From: a virus
Direction: 5' to 3' (one strand)
Length of the DNA: 44,418 nt
IMG/VR virus record: IMGVR_UViG_3300012920_000077
Coordinates: 1 to 44,418 of that record
Shown here: positions 15,922-23,184 of the stretch, piece by piece
How the letters are laid out: every line of letters begins with the position of its first letter
How positions within the stretch are numbered: position 1 is the stretch's first letter
Position numbers and translations under genes: made by a program
Notes under the pieces: generated by a model
Told to the model about the DNA's origin: nothing
Seen by the model: the letters and a program-made list of their open reading frames with translations, nothing else
Databases searched by the model: none

Positions 15922-16198
15922 TAGATGACCTCTCTTTATTTTTATCTAATTCATTCAATAAGAAAATACTATAATGAATAATCTTCATAATATCTTTAGG
16001 ATTTTCACCATCTTTCTTACCAAATCGTTTAACATATTTTACTATATTAGACAGATATGCTTCTTTAGCTATACCTAAGTCTTCCCAATCATCACACACA
16101 TCACCTTTAGCTCCATTATAATGAGCACTATAGGTAGCATCTATATATGCTTTTATGCCTGCAATAATTTTATCTTCATTACGTTTATATTGTATCAT
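15908..16198 (-). CDS. DUF3310-like nucleotide-kinase-associated protein
   Basis: An AGGAG site 10 bases before the ATG at 16198 selects a 96-residue protein over an upstream ATG at 16216. 'SNIVKYVKRFGKKDGENPKDIMKIIHYSIFLLNEL' resembles the DUF3310 helical domain found in phage nucleotide-metabolism proteins. It overlaps both neighbouring genes. Confidence 0.55.
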   Translation of the reverse strand: MIQYKRNEDKIIAGIKAYIDATYSAHYNGAKGDVCDDWEDLGIAKEAYLSNIVKYVKRFGKKDGENPKDIMKIIHYSIFLLNELDKNKERSSNDND

Positions 16199-17036
16199 TA
16201 GGACGCTCTCCTGCACATAATGTGTTAATGTATTCTATATTATACATTACAATTTCAGCTGTGTCAACATCTACGCTTGGACCCATACTAAAATCAACTT
16301 CTTTTTCAAACTTACCATTAATTAATCCAGTAGGTGAATTATCAAACTTTATACCATTTAGACCAGCCCATACAGCTGCAGATGAATCCCATGTAGCAAT
16401 ATTTCCAGCATATGGCCATAGTAGTTCTATTTCATTAGGACCATCAACCATACCCAAACAATGAAATCGTTTGTATGATCTCTCATCATCTAACAATCCT
16501 CGTTCTTCAAGAGCACGTAATATTCCCCAACGAGAAAGATATCGTTGAAGTTGATTATCTTTTTCAACACCATATGCATTAGGACAACCAAGAATAGATA
16601 AACCAATACGATCTACTAGTTTACTATTTAGAGCCCACTCCATACACTTCATATAATCGTCAAAGTCTCCAATCTTAGATTGAGGAACAAAGAAAGTTTT
16701 ATATCCAGCATCTTTATAAATGTTAGCTGTTTCTACACAAGCATCAATAGTTTTTTGACCTGGCTCATTAGGATAATCAGACATAACAATCATGTCTGCA
16801 TTACATAACTTTGCCATAGGAAGGAGATCATCTGTTGAATACATAGGACGTCCTTGCTTATACATTTCAAAAGCAGAGTTGTCCATTATTTTAAATTTTA
16901 CATCTTTTAGATTAGCATAGTAATCACGGTACTCTTGATCTTCTTCAACTAAATGAGCTAGTAAAAGATGAGCACCGTTACTATGAGTGAATCCCGGCAG
17001 ATAAGCTGTCGGTGATATGTGACAAAAGTCTATCAT
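16185..17036 (-). CDS. TGT/DpdA-like base-exchange enzyme (candidate)
   Basis: A 283-residue soluble protein with a GGAG ribosome site. It looks like a TIM barrel of the tRNA-guanine transglycosylase superfamily: 'KIMDNSAFEM' (49-58), 'ADMIVMSDYPNE' (80-91), 'RIGLSILG' (143-150), a 'LGMVDGPNE' segment (194-202) and 'IATWDSSAAVW' with D217, which could be the nucleophile. DpdA enzymes of this superfamily insert 7-deazaguanines into phage DNA. The folE-queD-queE genes 2 kb upstream in the same direction make that reading attractive. Assignment is by pattern only; a tRNA-acting or unrelated barrel is possible. Confidence 0.5.
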   Translation of the reverse strand: MIDFCHISPTAYLPGFTHSNGAHLLLAHLVEEDQEYRDYYANLKDVKFKIMDNSAFEMYKQGRPMYSTDDLLPMAKLCNADMIVMSDYPNEPGQKTIDACVETANIYKDAGYKTFFVPQSKIGDFDDYMKCMEWALNSKLVDRIGLSILGCPNAYGVEKDNQLQRYLSRWGILRALEERGLLDDERSYKRFHCLGMVDGPNEIELLWPYAGNIATWDSSAAVWAGLNGIKFDNSPTGLINGKFEKEVDFSMGPSVDVDTAEIVMYNIEYINTLCAGERPNDTI

Positions 17037-17058
17037 AATAACTCCATTATAAAATAAT

Positions 17059-17087
17059 ATTATACTTCAAAAAAGAAAAATAGTCTA
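17059..17087 (-). promoter_or_regulatory. Early promoter
   Basis: Minus strand: TAGACT (17087-17082), 17 bases, TATAAT (17064-17059), 23 bases before the ATG at 17036. Confidence 0.65.
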
Positions 17088-17095
17088 CAAATATT

Positions 17096-17338
17096 TTATT
17101 TGTGATTTATGTGATCTAATGGAACAGCAGCCATATGATCATCATGATGTACTTTAACATATGAATGAGCACCCATTCTCATCATACCACCATATGTTCC
17201 AGTTTTAATAGGTTTCTTACCTTTTGGTTTTGGATCAGAATGATCTGTATACGATACTTGTCCACCCTTACCTACTTTTTTTAAATGTTTACGAACTTCA
17301 GGATATTGCTGTTCTCGAATATCTTTAAATTTTTTCAT
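17096..17338 (-). CDS. Late basic protein with capsid-targeting-like N terminus
   Basis: GGAG places the start at ATG 17338 (80 residues), not the GTG 12 bases upstream. The N terminus MKKFKDIREQQ resembles T4 capsid-targeting peptides of internal head proteins (such as MKTYQEFIAE) and contains I-R-E, a match to the gp21 cleavage rule (I/L)xE. The rest is basic and His/Gly-rich with 'KPKGKKPIKTGTYGG', fitting a DNA-associated head protein. It has its own perfect late promoter although it lies among early genes. Function is inferred from these signals. Confidence 0.65.
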   Translation of the reverse strand: MKKFKDIREQQYPEVRKHLKKVGKGGQVSYTDHSDPKPKGKKPIKTGTYGGMMRMGAHSYVKVHHDDHMAAVPLDHINHK

Positions 17339-17362
17339 TGAGCTCTCCACTTGTTACAACCT

Positions 17363-17370
17363 TATTTATA
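17363..17370 (-). promoter_or_regulatory. T4-type late promoter
   Basis: Perfect TATAAATA on the minus strand, 24 bases before the ATG at 17338. It lies inside the end of the upstream T-fold gene. Confidence 0.7.
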
Positions 17371-17731
17371 CATTAGGAAAGCTCAAGCGACAACCATTTT
17401 CTCCATCTTCAGAGACTTCAATAGCTATATCTATATCAGGATAATGATCATGTACATATTCAGCTAATTCACGAGCTATCATTTCACAACTCTTATAATC
17501 AAGTTGCATTGTTCCTTTATCATAAAGAGATTCAAGTTCTCTTTTAAATAAAATAAATTCTACATCTCTATCATCATGCATCACTTCAAGTTCAACCCGA
17601 AAGTGAAATATATGACGATGAGGATGTCCTAAGAAACTTACATCTTTTAACTTAGGATCATTTAGAGCAGCAGGATATTTATGAATACCTTCTTTTCTAA
17701 AAGTAACCCAAATAAAATCTTTACTTTGCAT
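17366..17731 (-). CDS. T-fold-like conserved protein (QueD-like remote resemblance)
   Basis: AGGGAG 10 bases ahead marks ATG 17731 as start (121 residues). The text 'FLGHPHRHIFHFRVELEVMHDDRDVEFILFKREL' recalls the strand-and-His layout of PTPS/QueD T-fold enzymes, and the end 'IEVSEDGENGCRLSF' recalls their last strand with its conserved Glu. A standard Cys-x3-HGH zinc site is absent. It might act in the nearby deazapurine pathway, but this is uncertain. Confidence 0.5.
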   Translation of the reverse strand: MQSKDFIWVTFRKEGIHKYPAALNDPKLKDVSFLGHPHRHIFHFRVELEVMHDDRDVEFILFKRELESLYDKGTMQLDYKSCEMIARELAEYVHDHYPDIDIAIEVSEDGENGCRLSFPNV

Positions 17732-17767
17732 ACTAATATACTCCCTATTAATCATTAACATATTATA

Positions 17768-18088
17768 CTACACTTCAAAGCAATAGACACCTCTGTATCT
17801 AGGATTATTATCAAATACTCCTTTTTTGATACCTACAGGATCATATTGTTGATTATATTCTGGTACATGATTATTGATACACTTTTTTTCTAATTCAAGA
17901 ATTTCTTTTTCAGTTCTAAGAGCAGGAGATACTAACCATCTAAATTTACCTTCTCCTTTATGTTTTTCTTCAAGAGCTTTTCTAAATACAGAAATTGTAT
18001 ATCCTTCGATGCGAGTAGCTTCTCTATGATTATGTTCTAATTTTTGTAAACCTAAACAACTACTACCAATATATTTTATTGAGCTCAT
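17768..18088 (-). CDS. GIY-YIG-like protein
   Basis: The start is ATG 18088 (106 residues), in a TAATG overlap with the 37-codon gene upstream. 'IKYIGSS', then a basic helix and 'FRWLVSPALRTEKEILELEKKCINNHVPEYNQ' follow the order of a GIY-YIG nuclease domain (YIG strand, basic helix, Glu, closing N). The first GIY strand is reduced, so catalytic activity is uncertain. It could be a small endonuclease. Confidence 0.5.
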   Translation of the reverse strand: MSSIKYIGSSCLGLQKLEHNHREATRIEGYTISVFRKALEEKHKGEGKFRWLVSPALRTEKEILELEKKCINNHVPEYNQQYDPVGIKKGVFDNNPRYRGVYCFEV

Positions 18089-18201
18089 TACGACACCTGA
18101 TATGCAATATAAAGACAAAGTAAAATAATAAAAATTTTTCCATAATCAAGATCAAAGTCGGTACCTTCACCAAACTTCTTTTTAAATTCACTAAATTTCA
18201 T
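18088..18201 (-). CDS. 37-residue membrane microprotein
   Basis: A short frame with GGAGAAG before its ATG at 18201 and a stop that overlaps the next start (TAATG). It has a charged N terminus (MKFSEFKKKFGEG) and one membrane helix (residues 22-34). Perfect fit between neighbours argues it is real. Confidence 0.55.
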   Translation of the reverse strand: MKFSEFKKKFGEGTDFDLDYGKIFIILLCLYIAYQVS

Positions 18202-18203
18202 AA

Positions 18204-18539
18204 TTAATCTTCTCCTTCTAATAAATCAGAATATTTTTTAAGTTTTAGTCTTTTATCATAATAATGACTATCTATATCATCCCAGGATATTACATCCCAT
18301 TGTATCATCATTTCAATCATAGTATATACATCACCTATTTCTCTTTTTAGATTTTGTACATGTTCGTCATTATCATCATATAGTTTTGTGGTTCTAAGAA
18401 CTTTTGAACAAGCCTGAATTAGCTCTCCACACTCTTCCATAGTAATGGTAAGTAGCTGCTGTCGAGCATCTAATTTATTCATATGAATTTCATCACTCTT
18501 TTTCAATTGACCCTTAGTATCATCCCACAATAATTTCAT
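18204..18539 (-). CDS. mazG: MazG-like nucleotide pyrophosphohydrolase
   Basis: A 111-residue all-helical protein with the MazG metal-binding pattern: 'EECGELIQACSK' (residues 35-46) and 'EIGDVYTMIEMM' (about 67-78), i.e. ExxE and ExxD. MazG enzymes hydrolyse (d)NTPs to monophosphates. MazG-like proteins are common in marine T4-like phages. The ATG overlaps the folE stop by one base. Confidence 0.8.
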   Translation of the reverse strand: MKLLWDDTKGQLKKSDEIHMNKLDARQQLLTITMEECGELIQACSKVLRTTKLYDDNDEHVQNLKREIGDVYTMIEMMIQWDVISWDDIDSHYYDKRLKLKKYSDLLEGED

Positions 18540-19228
18540 TACGTTCTAGTCCCTGCAAATACTTGTTGCATTTTTATATAATCTAAAAACTCTTGCTTAA
18601 CTGATGGATTAAAGAATTGTCCACGAAGCTCAGTAGTTTGAGTAAGAGAGCTATGAGCAAGAACACCTCTGTGTTCCATACATCCATGTGTAGCTTGAAC
18701 ATATACAGCTAAATCTTTTGTTCCTGTATGTTTCATAAGTTCATCAGCAATTGTCATAGTTAACTCTTCTTGTAATGTACCTCTATTAGCACACCATTGA
18801 GCTATACGAGTATACTTAGATAAACCAATAACTTTCACTCCAGCTAACAAACCAATATATGCTACACCCTTTACAGGCTGATGATGATGAGAACACATTG
18901 AAATAAGTTCTGCTCTAGTTACAATGATACCACCATATCGAGTATCTGGATCAACATTAGGAAAAGCTGTAACTTTTGGAGCTTTATCATATCGCCCACC
19001 CATAATCTCATTAATATACATTTTAGCAAGTCTACGAGGAGTATCCATTGAATTAGGATCAGTATAACGATCAATAACTAGAGAATCAAGAACACTTTCA
19101 AACTTAGAAGTAAGTTCTTCTATAAGTTTTAGCTTTTCATCATCATTAATATATTCAGAAATATTATCTCCAGCCCAATATCTTTTACCAGCCTTCTCTA
19201 ATCTATTTTTAATAGTTTGACTTATCAT
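18539..19228 (-). CDS. folE: GTP cyclohydrolase I
   Basis: A 229-residue FolE that opens GTP to dihydroneopterin triphosphate. Zinc ligands are visible: Cys in 'ISMCSHHHQPV' with its His residues, and the second Cys in 'ATHGCMEHRGV'. 'GLSKYTRIAQWCANRGTLQEELT' is the family's helix. Its product feeds QueD (next upstream gene), the first step to preQ0/queuosine-type deazaguanines; it could also feed folate. Single-base overlaps tie it to queD and mazG. Confidence 0.95.
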   Translation of the reverse strand: MISQTIKNRLEKAGKRYWAGDNISEYINDDEKLKLIEELTSKFESVLDSLVIDRYTDPNSMDTPRRLAKMYINEIMGGRYDKAPKVTAFPNVDPDTRYGGIIVTRAELISMCSHHHQPVKGVAYIGLLAGVKVIGLSKYTRIAQWCANRGTLQEELTMTIADELMKHTGTKDLAVYVQATHGCMEHRGVLAHSSLTQTTELRGQFFNPSVKQEFLDYIKMQQVFAGTRT

Positions 19229-19680
19229 TAGTATAGTTCTCCTTCATAGATAGCACTATTAGCACCATGCTCAGCACACTCAACACTTACTACCCAACAT
19301 CTACGTTCAGTAGCTTCATTAATTAAATTCTGAGCAAAATCATATGCATGCTTTGCAAACATTTCTACTCCAACACCATTAAGTATTGTAAGTTCAGCTA
19401 AACCCTTTTTTTCTAATTCCTTAAAATCATCTAAATGAGGATCTAAGATATCCAATACTACTTTATGATCAAAAGTATCTTCTAACCATTTCTTCAGAGG
19501 CTTAAGACTTCCAAAGTCAACAACCCAGTTTTTCTCATCAAGTTTATTACAACTAAAAGTAAATTTAAAAGCTAAACTATAACCATGTAAAAATTTACAA
19601 TGACTATGAGCTTTAGGTTGTCTAAAACAAGCACTTAATCCAATATTATGACCATACGTCTTTGTACTATAATAACTCAT
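19228..19680 (-). CDS. queD: 6-carboxy-tetrahydropterin synthase (QueD/PTPS family)
   Basis: The start is ATG 19680, in a TAATG overlap with the PRTase stop and after GGGAG (150 residues). 'CFRQPKAHSHCKFLHGYSLAFKFTF' (18-42), 'NWVVDFGSLKPLKKWLEDTFDHKVVLD' and the closing 'SVECAEHGANSAIYEG' match the PTPS/QueD T-fold. The usual HGH is HGY here and the first His is replaced by Cys18, so this is a variant subfamily. It would turn the FolE product into 6-carboxy-tetrahydropterin. Confidence 0.85.
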   Translation of the reverse strand: MSYYSTKTYGHNIGLSACFRQPKAHSHCKFLHGYSLAFKFTFSCNKLDEKNWVVDFGSLKPLKKWLEDTFDHKVVLDILDPHLDDFKELEKKGLAELTILNGVGVEMFAKHAYDFAQNLINEATERRCWVVSVECAEHGANSAIYEGELY

Positions 19681-20132
19681 TATTCTTTCTCCCAAGGAAA
19701 TACTATCCACTCATTATCACACATTCGTGCATGAATATCAACATTAAAATTAGAAGTTTCTCTTTCAAAGAGAGCACATGTATGAAAATCTGTATCAAAC
19801 CCAGAAGTTACTCCTTCCATAGTTAATCCTGTATCATTAATATCATCTACTATTAGAGTATGATTGGGAATAAATATTTTATCTTTTATACCACCATCTC
19901 TATCTTGCCATGTTACAACTTTCATAGGAATACCAAGTTGATGAGATAATGCTACAGCAGGAATTAAACCGCCTCTGTTAATACCAATTATTAAATCGTA
20001 TTTAGCACCCCACTGATTAATATGATCAGTTATATTTTCTATAGAATCATTAAACTCTTTCCAGGTATAATAATATTTAGGAGGCGACATATAATCACCT
20101 GCAGTAGTAAATTTTAAATCATTCATACTCAT
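19680..20132 (-). CDS. Phosphoribosyltransferase inside the deazaguanine operon
   Basis: A 150-residue type I PRTase. 'YDLIIGINRGGLIPAVALSHQLGIP' gives the pyrophosphate loop and 'TLIVDDINDTGLT' the PRPP-binding motif. It is closest in style to xanthine/hypoxanthine PRTases. The start ATG 20132 is just past the queE stop; an earlier start would overlap queE. Lying between queD and queE, it may handle a purine-like base (guanine or a 7-deazaguanine). That link is inferred from position. Confidence 0.8.
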   Translation of the reverse strand: MSMNDLKFTTAGDYMSPPKYYYTWKEFNDSIENITDHINQWGAKYDLIIGINRGGLIPAVALSHQLGIPMKVVTWQDRDGGIKDKIFIPNHTLIVDDINDTGLTMEGVTSGFDTDFHTCALFERETSNFNVDIHARMCDNEWIVFPWEKE

Positions 20133-20133
20133 A

Positions 20134-21075
20134 TTATGTTCCAATCGCGTTTCCAAATAGGTAGCAATGTAATCTACCAGATACATTATATCCTCTTTTA
20201 AAAGCTATTGCAGCTACTTCTCCAGCTGATGCTTCTTGTTCTTCTACAGTAGCTCCAACAGGCATTATATAAACAGGCCATGTAACTCCCGCTTCTCTAA
20301 ACATAGCTAATACTTCTTCCATTTCATCCCATTGTTCTTTATGAGGACCCATAACAAACTTTAATTGTCCATATGGAGATTTAGTTAAACGATTAGCATG
20401 ATATGCCATCAAATTATAATCTTTTACTATTTCTGGATGTATAGCTTTTTCTCTTTTTTCTCCAGCTACTGTCCATAGTTTAGGAGATACAGAAAAGAAT
20501 ACTGGTATAGACCATGTACCTCTATTCATTAACATATTTCTAAAGTCATCTGTAAGTTCTTGAGTTCCATTAGTTTCCCATGTTATACAAGCTGGAGTCT
20601 TATTAGGTATACCTCTCCATTCTTCATTTAATTCAATAACAGCTGCTTGTGCATGTTTCATTAATGGTTCTCCACCAGTAAAACACATATGAGCTCTTTG
20701 TCCTGATACTGGATGTATAAATCCACCTTCAGGATTACTATCAGTTATAGAACATTCTATAACAGCATCCCATATTTCTTTAGCAGTTTTTTGACCCATA
20801 AGATGTTTAAACTTTTTAGACCATGTATAAGAACTATCACATCCTTTATCCCATACAGGCAAGTCTTCAACTCTATTAACAGTTTTAGGATCAAAATCTT
20901 TATACGGAAGTTCCCATGATTCTGGATTAGTAGGATCTATTTGTCCAAAACCATCACATTGTAAATTACATAAAAAGAATCTTAACCAAAGAGTATGAAC
21001 ACCAGTATATAATCCTTCTCCTTGTATAGAGTTAAAGATTTCACTATACATATATTTTCTTTGTTTTTTTTCCAT
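20134..21075 (-). CDS. queE: 7-carboxy-7-deazaguanine synthase, radical SAM
   Basis: A 313-residue QueE, which converts carboxy-tetrahydropterin to 7-carboxy-7-deazaguanine. It opens with the QueE pattern 'YSEIFNSIQGEGLYTGVHTLWLRF', has the cluster cysteines C36 and C40, then 'GCDSSYTW' with C79, and 'CFTGGEPL'. In ordinary QueE the third Cys follows two residues after the second; here 38 residues intervene, which also explains part of the extra length. AGAGGAAAAG precedes the ATG. Confidence 0.92.
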   Translation of the reverse strand: MEKKQRKYMYSEIFNSIQGEGLYTGVHTLWLRFFLCNLQCDGFGQIDPTNPESWELPYKDFDPKTVNRVEDLPVWDKGCDSSYTWSKKFKHLMGQKTAKEIWDAVIECSITDSNPEGGFIHPVSGQRAHMCFTGGEPLMKHAQAAVIELNEEWRGIPNKTPACITWETNGTQELTDDFRNMLMNRGTWSIPVFFSVSPKLWTVAGEKREKAIHPEIVKDYNLMAYHANRLTKSPYGQLKFVMGPHKEQWDEMEEVLAMFREAGVTWPVYIMPVGATVEEQEASAGEVAAIAFKRGYNVSGRLHCYLFGNAIGT

Positions 21076-21296
21076 TACTTTTCCTCTATAGTAACTTTTT
21101 CAGTTGGTGTAGGTATACAATAAGCTATACCAGTAAAATTAGGAACACTCATTAAAGAGTGATTAACATTATGAGCTGCTTCTTGACACCTATGATATTC
21201 ATAATACACCATTTTCCTTGAGGCGTCAAGATCTATTCCATTTCCATCTTCTATTACTAATGTCCATAGTAATACCATACCCCACAAAGTTTTCAT
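21075..21296 (-). CDS. Small exported two-cysteine protein
   Basis: A 73-residue protein with a hydrophobic N terminus (residues 3-15) and two cysteines ('YHRCQEAA', 'IAYCIPTP'). Same layout as the proteins at 876-1136 and 38318-38536. Its stop overlaps the queE start (TAATG). Function unknown. Confidence 0.65.
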   Translation of the reverse strand: MKTLWGMVLLWTLVIEDGNGIDLDASRKMVYYEYHRCQEAAHNVNHSLMSVPNFTGIAYCIPTPTEKVTIEEK

Positions 21297-21300
21297 ACAA

Positions 21301-21612
21301 TTACTTTTTCTTTCTATAATAAGTTTCGTAAATGTAAGCTATACCATTAATATCAGGATGTTTTCTTATCCACATTCCTGTATCAGGTTGAAAATGTTTT
21401 TTAAAAAAATTGTCTAGTTTACGGTTACCAGTCTTTTCTTGTGGATTAACTTTTAAAGCTAAACTATCAAATTCTTTATCAGACATGATTTCATCATTTC
21501 TCATTTCGTATGCATAAGCCGCTACTGAAAGACGAATTCTATTTTTTATTTCTTGATTAACTGGCTCATGAAATTTTTCATTATAAGCAGGAGAAGATTC
21601 AAATACTACCAT
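21301..21612 (-). CDS. Conserved hypothetical protein
   Basis: A 103-residue basic protein. 'RIRLSVAAYAYEMRNDEIMSDKEFDSLA' is a helical segment resembling the N-terminal helical lobe of NAD-dependent DNA ligases ('YYxxDxPxISDxEYD'), but no ligase core follows. GGGGTGA precedes the ATG. Not otherwise recognised. Confidence 0.65.
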   Translation of the reverse strand: MVVFESSPAYNEKFHEPVNQEIKNRIRLSVAAYAYEMRNDEIMSDKEFDSLALKVNPQEKTGNRKLDNFFKKHFQPDTGMWIRKHPDINGIAYIYETYYRKKK

Positions 21613-21851
21613 TAGTCACCCCATCCTTCAGGCTTAGGAACTATATTAACAGATCTATCTGTTACAGATTCTAAATCATCAGCTAAAGTATTAAAAGTTA
21701 CTAATTGATCATGTAAGTCACAACAACCAGAGCTTGATCTATCTTGATCTAATGCATGTAATACATTTATCTTATCTTTTATACTATATGACAATTGTAA
21801 TATTTCTTCTAATACAGACAATTTCATTTCATCATTACTAACTATTTTCAT
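21612..21851 (-). CDS. Hypothetical protein
   Basis: A 79-residue acidic helical protein with a Cys pair ('SGCCDLHDQL'). One-base TAATG overlaps tie it to both neighbours. Not recognised. Confidence 0.65.
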   Translation of the reverse strand: MKIVSNDEMKLSVLEEILQLSYSIKDKINVLHALDQDRSSSGCCDLHDQLVTFNTLADDLESVTDRSVNIVPKPEGWGD

Positions 21852-22126
21852 TACTTAACTCCTTTTACTTGCTGAGCAAAGTATACAGGATCATTCATGC
21901 ACTTTTCAAAGTCTTCGAAAAGATCATAAGCAGCTTCGTTTGTATCAAAACCATAATCTGTAGCAAAATCCATTGAAGAACAAAAGTGAACAGGACCGTG
22001 TACATCATTCATTACACAAATGTCTGCTAACATACCAGCTGTTTTAGCCCAACCGATTTTATTTCCAGGTCCGTGAAAAATATTAAGTCCACCGTTTTCT
22101 GCATCTATGAAAATTGTTTTTGTCAT
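21851..22126 (-). CDS. Hypothetical protein
   Basis: A 91-residue acidic soluble protein ('AENGGLNIFHGPGNKIGWAKTAGML'). GAGGAGC precedes the ATG. It is the first gene after the repeat-bearing early promoter at 22162-22190, so it heads the operon that includes queE-folE. Function not recognised. Confidence 0.7.
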   Translation of the reverse strand: MTKTIFIDAENGGLNIFHGPGNKIGWAKTAGMLADICVMNDVHGPVHFCSSMDFATDYGFDTNEAAYDLFEDFEKCMNDPVYFAQQVKGVK

Positions 22127-22161
22127 TTTTAAGCTCCTCTTGCTTTTTTAATTATGTCTAT

Positions 22162-22190
22162 ACTATCCCTTATAAATTAGAAAAGGTCAA
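22162..22190 (-). promoter_or_regulatory. Early promoter (repeat type)
   Basis: Minus strand: TTGACC (22190-22185), 17 bases, GATAGT (22167-22162). Same hexamers, spacing and flank as the promoter at 9987-10015. Confidence 0.75.
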
Positions 22191-22213
22191 CAGAAAAGTT
22201 TAATTAAAACAAA
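22181..22213 (-). repeat. 33-bp promoter-associated repeat, copy 2
   Basis: Matches 10006-10038 at 32 of 33 bases. It extends from the -35 region into an AT-rich upstream tract. Confidence 0.85.
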
Positions 22214-22218
22214 CTTTT

Positions 22219-23184
22219 TTATAGATTTCTGTAAATAAATTCTATAGCACCATCAGCTTCTCGATCCATAGGTCTATTCTCATACCAATTACCAGTATCA
22301 AGATCTAACTCTCGACACAATTGAGATATCTCAGCAGAAGTAATAGGATAATTTTTCTTTACAGCATTACCAGCTATAGCTACCATAATCTGATACATTT
22401 TACGATACCATCCAGTTTTAGATATCATTCTATATTCAGCTTCTAGTTTACGAGGGAAGAAAGGACAATCTTTATATGATGTCCAAAATATACTAGCATT
22501 GTCTAATTTAGACTTTCTATGTTCAATAATTTGCTTTTGCATTTCTTCAGGTAAGCGATCAAAGAAGTTATTCAATGTAGCTTTTTGAGCCATAGGATAT
22601 TTAAATATAAGCTCATCAGGATCTACAGGATTACCTTTATTGTAATCATAGATAAAGTTATTAGCTCCAGAATATTGAGCAGGAACATAATACATACGAG
22701 ATAAATCTTTTGTTTGTTTATCTCCAAGATCTCCTAGTTCAGATTGTAAAGCATACCAAAAACTTTTGATCTGTTCATTAGGTACAGCTTTTGTAAGAGG
22801 AAATACTAAACGAAACTTAGGTAATGTTTCAGTACTACTTGCAGTACTATAACAAATCCAATTGTAATGACCAAACTGTTCTACTAAGTAAGTATACAAA
22901 TCACCATTATATTCTAAATCATCTACATCTACAGCAGCCCAACTAGCCCACTCAATCACATTTTCATTCTTACGAGTACTATCAGGTTTAAATATAGCTG
23001 GAGAGATTAACTCAGCATCTTGTTTACTTGCAAGCTGTCTTTCAGATAATTTATAAAAGAAATCTACAAAAGACTTCCATCCACCATTAATGTTTACTCG
23101 TCTATGAGTTTTGTTATCATATACATATCGTTTTTGCTTATCCCACCACCTAGGTGAGTTAAATACAGTAAATGCATACGTCAC
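22219..23184 (-). CDS. Archaeo-eukaryotic primase (PrimPol)-like protein
   Basis: A 321-residue protein directly downstream of DNA polymerase (4-base overlap). '[15 protein letters not shown]' near residues 80-94 fits the AEP catalytic hhDhD motif. '[20 protein letters not shown]' and '[12 protein letters not shown]' fit the following AEP strands and the Arg-Tyr-Pro segment of phage PrimPols. It may prime replication beside gp41 in place of, or besides, a T4 gp61 primase; no TOPRIM-type gp61 is seen in this window. Resemblance is by eye. Confidence 0.5.
   Translation of the reverse strand: MTYAFTVFNSPRWWDKQKRYVYDNKTHRRVNINGGWKSFVDFFYKLSERQLASKQDAELISPAIFKPDSTRKNENVIEWASWAAVDVDDLEYNGDLYTYLVEQFGHYNWICYSTASSTETLPKFRLVFPLTKAVPNEQIKSFWYALQSELGDLGDKQTKDLSRMYYVPAQYSGANNFIYDYNKGNPVDPDELIFKYPMAQKATLNNFFDRLPEEMQKQIIEHRKSKLDNASIFWTSYKDCPFFPRKLEAEYRMISKTGWYRKMYQIMVAIAGNAVKKNYPITSAEISQLCRELDLDTGNWYENRPMDREADGAIEFIYRNL

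Noticed and set aside
16185-21075. QueC in the deazaguanine block
   Set aside because: No frame shows the SGGxDS nucleotide-binding loop of QueC.
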